From assembly GCF_009866655.1 (NCBI RefSeq), contig NZ_CP047420.1, positions 1,674,001 through 1,738,000 on the forward strand: a DNA stretch of 64,000 nucleotides, read 5' to 3'. This document shows positions 17,141 through 28,423 of the stretch, in pieces; position 1 is the first letter of the stretch, and every line of letters begins with the position of its first letter. The notes under the pieces are model-generated. The model did not search any database and was not told the origin of the DNA. It worked only from the letters and a program-made list of their open reading frames with translations. The DNA is from Rathayibacter sp. VKM Ac-2804 (GTDB lineage Bacteria; Actinomycetota; Actinomycetes; Actinomycetales; Microbacteriaceae). A program made the translations under genes and the position numbers.

Positions 17141-18778
17141 ATGGCAGATATCACCATCAGCCCGGATGAGATCCGCGACGCGCTGAAGGACTTCGTCTCG
17201 TCGTACGAGCCGGGCAAGGCGTCCACCACCGAGGTCGGCTACGTCATCGACGCCGCCGACGGCATCGCCCACGTCGAGGGACTCCCCGGCGTCATGGCGA
17301 ACGAGCTGATCCGCTTCTCCAACGGCGTCCTGGGCCTCGCCCAGAACCTCGACGAGAACGAGATCGGCGTCGTCGTCCTCGGCGAGTTCTCCGGCATCGA
17401 GGAGGGCATGGAGGTCACCCGCACCGGCGAGGTCCTCTCCGTCCCCGTCGGCGACGGCTACCTCGGCCGCGTCGTCGACCCGCTCGGCAACCCCATCGAC
17501 GGACTCGGCGACATCGCCTCCGAGGGCCGCCGCGCCCTCGAGCTCCAGGCCCCCGGCGTCATGTCGCGCAAGTCGGTCCACGAGCCGCTGCAGACCGGCA
17601 TCAAGGCGATCGACGCGATGATCCCGGTCGGCCGAGGCCAGCGCCAGCTCATCATCGGCGACCGCCAGACCGGCAAGACCGCGATCGCGATCGACACGAT
17701 CATCAACCAGAAGGCCAACTGGGAGTCGGGCGACACGAACAAGCAGGTCCGCTGCATCTACGTCGCGATCGGCCAGAAGGGCTCCACCATCGCCTCGGTG
17801 AAGGGCGCGCTCGAGGACGCCGGGGCGATGGAGTACACGACGATCGTCGCGTCCCCCGCGTCGGACCCCGCCGGCTTCAAGTACCTCGCCCCCTACACCG
17901 GCTCGGCCATCGGCCAGCACTGGATGTACGGCGGCAAGCACGTCCTGATCATCTTCGACGACCTGTCGAAGCAGGCCGAGGCCTACCGCGCCGTGTCGCT
18001 CCTGCTGCGCCGCCCGCCGGGACGCGAGGCCTACCCCGGCGACGTCTTCTACCTGCACTCCCGTCTGCTGGAGCGCTGCGCGAAGCTGTCCGACGAGCTC
18101 GGCGCCGGCTCGATGACGGGCCTCCCGATCATCGAGACCAAGGCCAACGACGTCTCGGCGTACATCCCGACCAACGTGATCTCGATCACCGACGGCCAGA
18201 TCTTCCTCCAGTCCGACCTGTTCAACGCCAATCAGCGTCCGGCGGTCGACGTGGGCATCTCGGTCTCGCGAGTCGGCGGTGACGCCCAGGTCAAGTCGAT
18301 CAAGAAGGTCTCCGGAACGCTGAAGCTCGAGCTGGCGCAGTACCGCTCGCTCGAGGCCTTCGCGATGTTCGCCTCCGACCTGGACGCCGCCTCGCGCCGC
18401 CAGCTCGCCCGCGGCGCCCGCCTGACCGAGCTGCTCAAGCAGCCGCAGTACTCGCCGTACCCCGTCGAGGAGCAGGTCGTCTCGATCTGGGCCGGAACGA
18501 ACGGCAAGCTCGACGAGGTGCCCGTCCCCGACGTGCTGCGCTTCGAGCGCGAGCTGCTCGACTACCTGGGCCGCAACACGCAGGTCCTCTCCACGCTGCG
18601 CGACACCAACGTGCTCTCCGACGACACGGTCGCCGAGCTGCACCGTGCCGTCGACGGCTTCAAGCTCGAGTTCCAGACCGGTGAGGGCAAGCCGCTCGCC
18701 TCGGTCGGGCGCGAGGAGCACAAGGCGATCTCGGCGGACGAGGTCGGCCAGGAGAAGATCGTCAAGGGCCGTCGCTAA
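17141..18778 (+). CDS. atpA: F1 ATP synthase subunit alpha
   Basis: 545 aa, full length. Non-catalytic nucleotide-binding subunit: P-loop G-D-R-Q-T-G-K-T near 169-176, [11 protein letters not shown], and the Ser/Arg region [14 protein letters not shown]. The C-terminal ~35 residues carry a charged extension, as in other actinobacteria. ATG 17141 has a TAGGAA-type ribosome-binding site. A 112-nt gap separates it from atpH. Confidence 0.98.
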   Translation: MADITISPDEIRDALKDFVSSYEPGKASTTEVGYVIDAADGIAHVEGLPGVMANELIRFSNGVLGLAQNLDENEIGVVVLGEFSGIEEGMEVTRTGEVLSVPVGDGYLGRVVDPLGNPIDGLGDIASEGRRALELQAPGVMSRKSVHEPLQTGIKAIDAMIPVGRGQRQLIIGDRQTGKTAIAIDTIINQKANWESGDTNKQVRCIYVAIGQKGSTIASVKGALEDAGAMEYTTIVASPASDPAGFKYLAPYTGSAIGQHWMYGGKHVLIIFDDLSKQAEAYRAVSLLLRRPPGREAYPGDVFYLHSRLLERCAKLSDELGAGSMTGLPIIETKANDVSAYIPTNVISITDGQIFLQSDLFNANQRPAVDVGISVSRVGGDAQVKSIKKVSGTLKLELAQYRSLEAFAMFASDLDAASRRQLARGARLTELLKQPQYSPYPVEEQVVSIWAGTNGKLDEVPVPDVLRFERELLDYLGRNTQVLSTLRDTNVLSDDTVAELHRAVDGFKLEFQTGEGKPLASVGREEHKAISADEVGQEKIVKGRR

Positions 18779-18820
18779 CAGCGACCCCTCGACGATTCAG
18801 AGAAGGACTACAGGAGACAC

Positions 18821-21260
<2,440 letters not shown>

Positions 21261-21262
21261 TC

Positions 21263-21526
21263 ATGGCCGGGACCCTGAAGGTCAGCGTCGTCTCCGCCAA
21301 CGCGGAGGTCTGGTCGGGCGAGGCGAAGCAGATCTCCGCTCGCACGGTCGAGGGCGAGATCGGCATCCTGGTCGGTCACGAGCCGATGCTCGCGATCCTC
21401 GCCTCGGGCGAGGTGCGCGTCACGGCCGCCGACGGCAGCCGGATCACCGCCCAGGCGGACGACGGCTTCCTGTCCGTCGAGAACGACGTCGTCACCGTCG
21501 TTGCCCGCGAGGCCGCGCTGGTCTGA
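21263..21526 (+). CDS. atpC: F1 ATP synthase subunit epsilon
   Basis: 87 aa beta-sandwich domain (KVSVVSANAEVWSGEAKQI ... EGEIGILVGHEPMLAIL). The C-terminal two-helix inhibitory domain of long epsilon subunits is missing, as is common in actinobacteria. It starts 2 nt after atpD and is followed by a strong hairpin terminator. Confidence 0.95.
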   Translation: MAGTLKVSVVSANAEVWSGEAKQISARTVEGEIGILVGHEPMLAILASGEVRVTAADGSRITAQADDGFLSVENDVVTVVAREAALV

Positions 21527-21550
21527 CGACCCGCCGCCTCGAGCGGCGAC

Positions 21551-21591
21551 CGGAGGGGCCGGGTGATCATCGCGATCGCCCGGCCCCTCCG
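21551..21591 (+). terminator. Hairpin terminator of the ATP synthase operon
   Basis: A 13-bp perfect stem (21551-21563 with 21579-21591, starting C-GGAGGGGCCGGG) continues inward as GATC/GATC pairs, giving about 18 bp in all with a 5-nt loop. There is no T-run, as is common for actinobacterial terminators. Confidence 0.8.
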
Positions 21592-21662
21592 TCGTGCGCG
21601 GTGCAGCGGCGCCGCGCGTCACTCGCGTGCCTCCGGGCGCGCCGTCCTTCCCGAGGAGACCC

Positions 21663-22415
21663 GTGCACGTCCTGCTTCCCCCGTCCGAGACGAAGCGCGA
21701 CGGCGGCTCCGCCGCGTTCCGGGTCGAGGAGCTGTCCTTCCCGGGCCTGATCGAGCGACGTCTCGCCCTGCGCGACGCGCTGATCTCACTCGCGGGTGAT
21801 CGGGAGGCCTCCGCGCGGGCGCTGAAGCTCGGTCCGCGGCAGCTCGGCGAGATCGAGCGCAATGCCGCTCTGCCGACCGCACCGGCGATGCCCGCGGTGG
21901 ATCGCTTCGACGGCGTGCTGTTCGACGCGCTCGACGCGGCCTCGCTCCCGGCCGGGTCGAGGGACGTCCTCGGCCGGGTCGTCGTGGTGCAGTCGGCGCT
22001 CTGGGGGCCGGTCCGCGGGCTCGACGGCATCCCCGCCTACCGGCTGTCGCACGACTCGCGGATCCCGGGCCTGCCGTTGAAGCGCTGGTGGGCGGCCGAG
22101 GCGGGTCGCGAGCTGTCGGCCCTCGAGGGCCTCGTCCTCGATCTGCGGAGCGAGTCGTACGCCGCGCTCGGGCCGCTGCAGCCGGGGGAGGGGCGCTTCT
22201 TCGTCCGGGTGCGGTCCCGCGACGCGTCGGGGCAGCTGCGGAACCTCAATCACTTCAACAAGCAGGGCAAGGGTCGCTTCGTCCGCGCGCTGGCGGAGGA
22301 CGGCGTCGAGACCTCGTCGCTCGAGGAGCTCGCGCGCTGGGCGGCGGGCCGGGGCTTCGAGCTCGCTCCGAACGCCGGCAGCGGCGAGCTCGATCTCGTC
22401 GTGCCCTCGGTCTGA
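21663..22415 (+). CDS. yaaA: YaaA-family peroxide-stress protein (DUF328)
   Basis: 250 aa from GTG 21663, preceded by GAGGAG at 4 nt. The family hallmark opens the protein (VLLPPSETKRDGG) and the end has NHFNKQGKGRFVRAL and a short basic-hydrophobic tail. In E. coli YaaA limits free iron and DNA damage under H2O2 and binds DNA; a similar role here is by homology. It lies beyond the atp terminator, so is separately transcribed, and is convergent with tag. Confidence 0.9.
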   Translation: MHVLLPPSETKRDGGSAAFRVEELSFPGLIERRLALRDALISLAGDREASARALKLGPRQLGEIERNAALPTAPAMPAVDRFDGVLFDALDAASLPAGSRDVLGRVVVVQSALWGPVRGLDGIPAYRLSHDSRIPGLPLKRWWAAEAGRELSALEGLVLDLRSESYAALGPLQPGEGRFFVRVRSRDASGQLRNLNHFNKQGKGRFVRALAEDGVETSSLEELARWAAGRGFELAPNAGSGELDLVVPSV

Positions 22416-22418
22416 TGC

Positions 22419-23015
22419 TCAGGAGCGGGCGCGGAAGCAGCCCGTGAGGTGGTCGTCGACCACGCCGGAGGACTGGAGCAGGGCGTACATCGTCGTCGGA
22501 CCGACGAAGCGGAAGCCGGCCTTCCGCAAGGCCTTCGAGAGCGCGAGAGAGGCCGGAGTCGACGCGGGGACGTCGCCGGGGCGGACGACGCGACCGGCGG
22601 GCACGTCCTCCTCGAACGACCAGACCAGGCGGTCCAGTGCGCCCTCACCGTCGCGCTCGCGCAGTGCGAGGGCCGCTTGCGCGTTGCCGATGGTCGCGAG
22701 GATCTTGGGGCGGCTGCGGATGATGCCGGCGTCGTCCATCAGGCGGTCGACGTCGTCCGCGCCCATCGCCGCCACGGCGTCGAGGTCGAAGCCGTGGAAG
22801 AGCTCGCGGAACCGCGGCCGCTTGCGGAGGATCGTGATCCAGGAGAGTCCTGCCTGGAAGCCCTCGAGGCAGATCTTCTCGAAGAGCGGGCGATCGCCGT
22901 GCAGAGGCACGCCCCACTCCTCGTCGTGATAGCGGCGGTACTCGACGTCGTCGCCGCTCCAGGCGCAGCGGACGGTGCCGTCGGCGCCGGTGATCAGCCC
23001 GTCGTCGGCGGTCAT
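22419..23015 (-). CDS. tag: DNA-3-methyladenine glycosylase I
   Basis: 198 aa. Base-excision enzyme that removes 3-methyladenine. N-terminal RCAWSGDDVEYRRYHDEEWGVP and C-terminal DDHLTGCF provide the structural zinc ligands C17, H30, H189 and C193. LSWITILRKRPRFRE and the helix-hairpin-helix region follow the family. Its ATG overlaps the ogt stop (ATGA), so ogt and tag form one alkylation-repair operon. Confidence 0.95.
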   Translation of the reverse strand: MTADDGLITGADGTVRCAWSGDDVEYRRYHDEEWGVPLHGDRPLFEKICLEGFQAGLSWITILRKRPRFRELFHGFDLDAVAAMGADDVDRLMDDAGIIRSRPKILATIGNAQAALALRERDGEGALDRLVWSFEEDVPAGRVVRPGDVPASTPASLALSKALRKAGFRFVGPTTMYALLQSSGVVDDHLTGCFRARS

Positions 23016-23506
23016 CGGTGGGGGATCCCCTCGTGATCGAGCAGCCAGGCCTTGGTGGCGATCCCCTCCCCGGCGCTGAAGCCCGTGATCCGGCCGTCGC
23101 CGGCGAGCACCCGGTGGCAGCCGACGAAGAGGGGGATCGGGTTCGCGCCGACCGCTCCGCCGATGGGGCGCCCGGAGCGGAGCCGGCCCGTCGCCTGCCC
23201 CAGAGCGCCGTAGGAGGTGATCTCGCCGAAGCCGATGCCCTGCAGCGCTCCCCAGATCTCGAGCTGGAACGGAGTCCCGCGCAGGAGGAGCGGGAGGTCG
23301 AAGGTGCGCCGCTCGCCGGCGAAGTAGGCGTCGAGCTGGTCGACGGCGGCGTCCAGGACGGGGAGGGAGCCGACGGGCAGGTGGTCGTGCGGGAGCGTTC
23401 CGCCGTTCTCGATCGCGAGCGAGACGATCGACTCTCCGTCGCTGCCGACCTCGATCCGGCCGAGGGGGCTGACGGTGCGGCGCACGTGCAGGGGAGTCGT
23501 TCTCAT
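23012..23506 (-). CDS. ogt: Methylated-DNA-[protein]-cysteine S-methyltransferase
   Basis: 164 aa. Suicide enzyme taking alkyl groups from O6-alkylguanine onto C130. The DNA-binding fold is typical (FQLEIWGALQGIGFGEITSYGAL, then GGAVGANPIPLFV). The active site reads G-C-H-R-V rather than the near-universal P-C-H-R-V; Cys, His and Arg are kept. First gene of the ogt-tag pair, with a TACTCT -10-like hexamer 6 nt upstream. Confidence 0.93.
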   Translation of the reverse strand: MRTTPLHVRRTVSPLGRIEVGSDGESIVSLAIENGGTLPHDHLPVGSLPVLDAAVDQLDAYFAGERRTFDLPLLLRGTPFQLEIWGALQGIGFGEITSYGALGQATGRLRSGRPIGGAVGANPIPLFVGCHRVLAGDGRITGFSAGEGIATKAWLLDHEGIPHR

Positions 23507-23512
23507 GCCACG

Positions 23513-23518
23513 AGAGTA
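23513..23518 (-). promoter_or_regulatory. Putative -10 box of ogt-tag
   Basis: TACTCT on the minus strand ends 6 nt before the ogt ATG; fits leaderless transcription. No -35 was recognised. Confidence 0.4.
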
Positions 23519-23747
23519 TCCGCGGTGCGCGAGGGCGACCGGCGGGAATCGGACATCGGTGGACGGCTGCGCAGCTCGCCGGCCTGGGGAGGACTCGTGC
23601 TGATCGAGCAGCCCGCGCAGAGGGCGTCTCGAGAGCCACCCGCCGAGCGACGCCGGGACCGGTACGCCCCTGCAGGGGTGCTCGACCAGCGGGTGCGCCG
23701 GCGTCGGCCTCCTCCACAAGCGGCGATCCGGCGATCTGTCTTCCGAC

Positions 23748-23771
23748 CGCTCCGGATCGCGCTCCGGAGCG
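23748..23771. repeat. Perfect 9-bp inverted repeat before the DUF4192 gene
   Basis: CGCTCCGGA (23748-23756) and TCCGGAGCG (23763-23771) flank a 6-nt spacer, 26 nt upstream of the DUF4192 start. It could be an operator or a 5' leader hairpin. Nothing else was recognised in the 290-nt gap after ogt. Confidence 0.6.
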
Positions 23772-23796
23772 CCGCCGCGGCCGCCACCGTTGCCGC

Positions 23797-24708
23797 ATGA
23801 CATCCACTGCATCGCTTCCGGTCCGCACCCTCGATCCCAGCGCCGTGCTCGCGGCGATCCCGCGCCTCGTCGGCCACCCGCCGCAGGAGAGCGTCGTGCT
23901 CGTCCCGATGCGGGACGGGACGCCCACGGGAGCGCTCCGCTTCGACCTCGCCGTCGGTGATCCCGCACGAACCGCTCAGGCCTGGATCGGGGCGCTCGGG
24001 CGCTTCGGACGCGTCGAGCGCCTGGTGATCGTCCTCTACTCCCGCCGCGGACGCACTCCGTCCGCGGTCGCTCTCGTCGACGCGCTGAGCAGCCGGGCTG
24101 ACGGCATCGGACTCCCCGTCGAGGTGCTCGTCCCCAGCGGTTCACTCCGACCGGTGCCGCTCAGCAGTGTCCCTCCGGCCGTCGCGACCGCCCGGCACGT
24201 CACCGCCGGCCGTCTCCTGCCCGACATCGCCCGAGGGGAGGCGCTGGCGGTCGCGGCGGAGGTCGACGCCCTCCTCGACCGGCACCCGCGCGCTCGTCTC
24301 CCCGAGGCCCTCGCCGTCGATGCCGAGTCGCTCCTGCTGCGTGCGGAGTCGGGACGCCCCTGGCAACCGCGGAGCCACGCCCTCGCCGTGCTCATCGTCT
24401 GCGCGCAGCGGAGCGACTGGCGAGAGCGGGTGCTCGGCCTTCTCGCTCGTCCCGACCACGTCGCCGAGACCTCCGTGCTCGAGCTCGTCGCCCGGGCGGC
24501 GGCCACGGCCCCGGCGACCGAGCGGAGTCCGCTGCTCGTCCTGCTCGCAACTCTGCACTGGTGGTCGGGGCTCGCTCCCTCGGCGATGATCCTGGCGCGC
24601 GAAGCGGTCCGCCTCGACCCGCACGATCACCACTCGCGGCTCCTCGTCGCAGCCCTCGACCGTGGTGAGCGGTGGCCGTCGGCCGTCGACGGGAATCGCG
24701 CCGCGTGA
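23797..24708 (+). CDS. DUF4192 domain protein of unknown function
   Basis: 303 aa. The N-terminal LDPSAVLAAIPRLVGHPPQESVVLVPM followed by RFDLAV is the DUF4192 signature, a family nearly confined to Actinobacteria. The C-terminal half is an Ala/Leu-rich helical region with a tetratricopeptide-like end (APSAMILAREAVRLDPHDHHSRLL). No signal peptide, membrane helix or catalytic motif was seen. It stands alone between ogt and a convergent aminotransferase. Confidence 0.85.
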   Translation: MTSTASLPVRTLDPSAVLAAIPRLVGHPPQESVVLVPMRDGTPTGALRFDLAVGDPARTAQAWIGALGRFGRVERLVIVLYSRRGRTPSAVALVDALSSRADGIGLPVEVLVPSGSLRPVPLSSVPPAVATARHVTAGRLLPDIARGEALAVAAEVDALLDRHPRARLPEALAVDAESLLLRAESGRPWQPRSHALAVLIVCAQRSDWRERVLGLLARPDHVAETSVLELVARAAATAPATERSPLLVLLATLHWWSGLAPSAMILAREAVRLDPHDHHSRLLVAALDRGERWPSAVDGNRAA

Positions 24709-24755
24709 AGGGAGCCTGTGCGCGCCGACGGATCGATCGGCGGCGCGCGCGGGGC

Positions 24756-26201
24756 TCAGAGGCGGGCCCAGGCCTCGGTCAGGACCGAGCGGAGGATCTG
24801 CTCGATCTCGTCGAACTCCTTCGGTCCGATCGTGAGGGGCGGGGCGAGCTGGACGACGGGGTCGCCGCGGTCGTCCGCCCGGCAGTACAGTCCGGCGTCG
24901 AACAGCGCCTTCGAGAGGAAGCCGCGGAGCAGGCGCTCGGACTCCTCCGCATCGAAGGTCTCCTTGGTCGTCTTGTCCTTGACCAGCTCGATCCCGAAGA
25001 AGTAGCCCGCACCGCGGACGTCGCCGACGATGGGCAGGTCGAGCAGCTTCTCGAGGGTCGAGCGGAACAGCGGCGAGTTCTCGCGGACGTTCTCGTTGAG
25101 CTTCTCCTCCTCGAAGATGTCGAGGTTCTCCAGCGCGACCGCTGCCGAGACGGGGTGACCGCCGAAGGTGTAGCCGTGCGGGAAGGAGACCTCGCCGTGC
25201 CGGAAGGGCTCGTAGATGCGGTCGCTGACGATGGTCGCGCCGATGGGGGAGTACCCGCTGGTCATACCCTTCGCACAGGTGATCATGTCCGGCACGTAGC
25301 CGTACTCGTCGCAGGCGAACATGTGCCCGATCCGGCCGAAGGCGCAGATCACCTCGTCCGAGACGAGGAGCACGTCGTGCCGGTCGCAGATCTCGCGCAC
25401 CCGCTGGAAGTAGCCGGGCGGCGGGGGGAAGCAGCCGCCCGAGTTCTGCACCGGCTCGAGGAAGACGGCGGCGACCGTCTCGGGACCCTCGAACTCGATC
25501 ATCTCCTCGATGCGGTCCGCCGCCCAGACGCCGAAGGCCTCCAGGTCGTCGCCGTGCTGCGGCGCGCGGTAGAAGTTGGTGTTCGGCACGCGGAAGCCGC
25601 CGGGGACGAGCGGCTCGAACATCGACTTCATCGCCGGGATGCCGGTGATCGCCAGTGCGCCCTGCGGGGTGCCGTGGTAGGCCACGGAGCGCGAGACCAC
25701 CTTGTGCTTGCCCGGCTTGCCCTGCAGCTTCCAGAAGTGCTTGGCCAGCTTGAAGGCCGTCTCGACGGCCTCGCCGCCGCCGGTGGAGAAGAACACGCGG
25801 TTGAGGTCGCCCGGGGCGTGATCGGCGAGGCGGTCGGCGAGCTCGATCGCCGACGGCGTGGCGTACGACCAGAGCGGGAAGAACGAGAGCTCGGACGCCT
25901 GCTTGGCGGCCGCCTCCGCGAGCCGCCGTCGGCCGTGGCCCGCGTTGACGACGAAGAGCCCGGAGAGCCCGTCGAAGTACTTCCGGCCCGTGCTGTCCCA
26001 GATGTGGTGGCCCTCGCCGCGGGTGATGATGGGCACTCCGGCGCCGGAGTCCATCACCGACTGCCGGGTGAAGTGCATCCAGAGGTGGTCCTTGGCCTTC
26101 TTCTGCAGCGCCGCGTCGTCGAATCCGGCCGGGGCGTCCTCGCCCTTCACCGGATCGCCGGACGCGAGGCCCTGGCTCGAGAATGCTGTCTCTGTGGTCA
26201 T
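24756..26201 (-). CDS. Class III PLP-dependent aminotransferase (putrescine/diamine type)
   Basis: 481 aa. Omega-aminotransferase fold with S-D282-E-V-I-C-A-F-G-R (PLP ring), Schiff-base K311 in ITCAKGMTSGYSPIG, and N-terminal YFDGLSGLFVVNAGHGRR. The pattern is closest, from memory, to SpuC-like putrescine or beta-alanine:pyruvate aminotransferases. It lies 3 nt downstream of an Lrp-type regulator, which probably controls it. With the spermidine/putrescine-type transporter and gabT genes nearby, use in diamine breakdown is a reasonable inference. Confidence 0.85.
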   Translation of the reverse strand: MTTETAFSSQGLASGDPVKGEDAPAGFDDAALQKKAKDHLWMHFTRQSVMDSGAGVPIITRGEGHHIWDSTGRKYFDGLSGLFVVNAGHGRRRLAEAAAKQASELSFFPLWSYATPSAIELADRLADHAPGDLNRVFFSTGGGEAVETAFKLAKHFWKLQGKPGKHKVVSRSVAYHGTPQGALAITGIPAMKSMFEPLVPGGFRVPNTNFYRAPQHGDDLEAFGVWAADRIEEMIEFEGPETVAAVFLEPVQNSGGCFPPPPGYFQRVREICDRHDVLLVSDEVICAFGRIGHMFACDEYGYVPDMITCAKGMTSGYSPIGATIVSDRIYEPFRHGEVSFPHGYTFGGHPVSAAVALENLDIFEEEKLNENVRENSPLFRSTLEKLLDLPIVGDVRGAGYFFGIELVKDKTTKETFDAEESERLLRGFLSKALFDAGLYCRADDRGDPVVQLAPPLTIGPKEFDEIEQILRSVLTEAWARL

Positions 26202-26204
26202 CGG

Positions 26205-26684
26205 TTACCGCGTTCCCCAGTTGTAGAACTGCTTGTGGAGTTTCAGATAGACGAAGGTCTCGGTGGAGAGGACCCCCGGGAGCGAGCGGATCTCCTGGTT
26301 GAGCAGGGCGATCAGGTCGTCGTCGTTCTCGCAGACGACCTCGGCGAGGATGTCGAAGGTGCCCGCCGTCAGCACGACGTAGTCGACGGCCGGGATCGCC
26401 GCGAGGCTGTCCGCGACGACCCGGGTGTCGCCCGTCACGCGGACCCCGATCATCGCCTGCCGGTAGAAGCCGAGCTGCATCGGGTCCGTCACGGCGACGA
26501 TCTGCATCACGCCCGACTCGGTCAGCTTCTGCACCCGCTGCCGGACCGCCGCCTCGCTCAGCCCGACCGCCTTGCCGATCTCCGCGTACGAGCGCCGGCC
26601 GTCGGCCTGCAGCTGCTCGATGATCGCCTTGGAGACGTCGTCGAGCTGGAGCGGGCGCTGTGCAGGAGGGCGGGAGGGGCTCAT
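26205..26684 (-). CDS. Lrp/AsnC-family transcriptional regulator
   Basis: 159 aa from ATG 26684. N-terminal winged helix-turn-helix (DDVSKAIIEQLQADGRRSYAEIGKAVGLSEAAVRQRVQKL, about 16-53) and C-terminal RAM ligand-binding/oligomerisation domain (VDYVVLTAGTFDILAEVVCEN). Cotranscribed with the aminotransferase. Family members respond to amino acids and often also bind their own promoter; its ligand may be a polyamine-derived amine or amino acid (inference). Confidence 0.93.
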   Translation of the reverse strand: MSPSRPPAQRPLQLDDVSKAIIEQLQADGRRSYAEIGKAVGLSEAAVRQRVQKLTESGVMQIVAVTDPMQLGFYRQAMIGVRVTGDTRVVADSLAAIPAVDYVVLTAGTFDILAEVVCENDDDLIALLNQEIRSLPGVLSTETFVYLKLHKQFYNWGTR

Positions 26685-26921
26685 GCGATGATCCTCGCAG
26701 CCCCGGCGGGCTCCGGCAAGTGAATCCGCATCCGGGAGGCCCCGGCGATGACGGAATGCGCCGTGCTGCAAGCGCTCTCCTCCGGCGGGCCAGGCGCAGC
26801 GGAGCGTCCGTGAGCGGCCATCGAGGTGGCCGCCGAGCGGGCGTCTGCGGTCCTCGCGCAGCCGATAGCATCGGAGGGATCGGCCCCGCACGCGCGGAGC
26901 CGGCGGAGGCGAGGAGACGCG

Positions 26922-27731
26922 ATGACGCAGATCGGCCGCAGCCGAGCGTCGGTGACCGTCCCCGTCTCGGCCTGGTCCTCGGACACGCCCTCCGCAGTGG
27001 TCACGCTCGGCTGGGCGGCGCGCACCGAGGTGGGCCTCGTGCGCAGCGCCAACGAGGACAGCTACCTCGCGAAGACACCGATCTTCGCCGTCGCCGACGG
27101 GATGGGCGGTCATGCGGCCGGGGAGGTGGCCAGCGACGCCGTCGTGTCCCGGCTCTCGCTCGCCGCGACCGGTGCCACCGTCGGGGCGGAGGAGATCGAC
27201 CGCGCGCTCCGCGAGGCCGTCGACGACATCGCCCGGCAGTCGCAGACCGCCGACGGAGGCACCGGCACCACCGTGACCGGCGCCGCGCTGACGGTCGTGG
27301 GCGGCGAGCCCTACTGGTCGGTCTTCAACATCGGCGACTCGCGCGTCTACCTCTGCGTCCAGGGGGCGCTGGTCCAGCTGACGGTCGACCACTCGATCGT
27401 CCAGGAGCTCGTGGACGCCGGGCTGATCACCCGGGACGAGGCGGACGTGCATCCGCACAGCAACGTGATCACCCGGGCGGTCGGCTTCCACGAGCCGCCC
27501 GTCCCGGACTACCGCCTGGTCCCCGTGATCGCCCCGTCGCGGCTGCTGGTCTGCTCCGACGGGCTGACGAAGGAGCTCACAGACGCGGGTCTCGAGCACG
27601 TGCTCTCGACCGCGGGAACCGCGCAGGAGGCGGCGGACGAGCTGGTCGAGGCGGCGCTCGGCAACGGCGGACGCGACAACGTGACGGTCATCGTCGTCGA
27701 CGTGCTCGCCGTCACCGGCGACGGCGACTGA
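26922..27731 (+). CDS. PP2C-family serine/threonine protein phosphatase
   Basis: 269 aa from ATG 26922 with GAGGAG 5 nt upstream. All metal-binding motifs are present: R-S-A-N-E-D46, V-A-D59-G-M-G-G-H, TGTTVTGA, IGDSRVYL, CSDGLTKEL and G-R-D-N-V-T. No membrane anchor, so cytoplasmic. It removes phosphate from Ser/Thr residues. It is followed after 61 nt by an FHA (phosphothreonine-reader) gene and then an FtsK/EccC-like ATPase. No kinase gene is in the window. A TAGCAT -10-like box is at 26866-26871. Confidence 0.93.
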   Translation: MTQIGRSRASVTVPVSAWSSDTPSAVVTLGWAARTEVGLVRSANEDSYLAKTPIFAVADGMGGHAAGEVASDAVVSRLSLAATGATVGAEEIDRALREAVDDIARQSQTADGGTGTTVTGAALTVVGGEPYWSVFNIGDSRVYLCVQGALVQLTVDHSIVQELVDAGLITRDEADVHPHSNVITRAVGFHEPPVPDYRLVPVIAPSRLLVCSDGLTKELTDAGLEHVLSTAGTAQEAADELVEAALGNGGRDNVTVIVVDVLAVTGDGD

Positions 27732-27792
27732 GCGAGCACCCGGGAGCCGCGGCGGGGCCCCGGGTACCATGGACGGAGGAGGGGTGGTCTCG

Positions 27793-28386
27793 GTGATCTG
27801 CAGCACGTGTGGCTCCACCCTCGCTCCCGGGGCGATCCTCTGCGGAGAGTGCGGCACCTCGGTGGCCTCGCACGCGACTCCCGGCGCCTCCCGCCCCGCC
27901 TCCTCCGGGGACACCACCGTCCTCGATCCCGCGCGCCGCGCCTGGCTGCCGGGCCTCGCCCCGGGCCGGCACCGTCGGCCCGCGCCCGGGGCGCCGATGG
28001 CGCCGCCGAGCCAGGGGCTCGTGCGGCTGATCTTCGCGTCCGGCCAGCACGCCATCGTCACCGGCAACGGACTCATCGGCCGCCAGCCGCTGCCGGATCC
28101 GGGCGAGACCTTCCGGCACATCCTCGCCGTACCCGACCCGTCTCGCTCGCTGTCCAAGACGCACCTCGAGTTCGGCTTCGACGAGGGCGGGCTGTGGGTC
28201 AGCGACCGCTGGTCGGCGAACGGCTCCGTGCTGGTCGCCCCCACGCAGGCTCCGCTCCCGCTCGAGGCGGGCCGCCGCTATCGCGCGAAGATCGGCAGTC
28301 GGCTGCTGCTGTCGTCCGTCGAGATGGCGGTCGAGCGGGTCGAGGGCTCCTCCACAGCGTCGAACCGTCCACCGATCACGCGCTGA
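27793..28386 (+). CDS. Zinc-ribbon plus FHA-domain protein
   Basis: 197 aa if it starts at GTG 27793, giving M-I-C-S-T-C; GGAGGAGG lies ~10 nt upstream. An ATG at 27769 would add eight residues. C3-x2-C6 and C17-x2-C20 form a zinc ribbon. Residues ~70-190 are an FHA domain (GNGLIGRQP, RSLSKTHLEFGF, WSANGSVLV), which binds phosphothreonine. It sits between a PP2C phosphatase and an FtsK/EccC-like ATPase, so a phospho-switch governing the ATPase is a plausible inference. Confidence 0.85.
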   Translation: MICSTCGSTLAPGAILCGECGTSVASHATPGASRPASSGDTTVLDPARRAWLPGLAPGRHRRPAPGAPMAPPSQGLVRLIFASGQHAIVTGNGLIGRQPLPDPGETFRHILAVPDPSRSLSKTHLEFGFDEGGLWVSDRWSANGSVLVAPTQAPLPLEAGRRYRAKIGSRLLLSSVEMAVERVEGSSTASNRPPITR

Positions 28387-28423
28387 CCCGCCACGCGGCC
28401 CGGGCGTCCGCTTCGCTGGTCGC

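Noticed and set aside
24672..26723. Long plus-strand open frame opposite the aminotransferase and Lrp genes
   Set aside because: Antisense shadow; no domain or ribosome-binding site.
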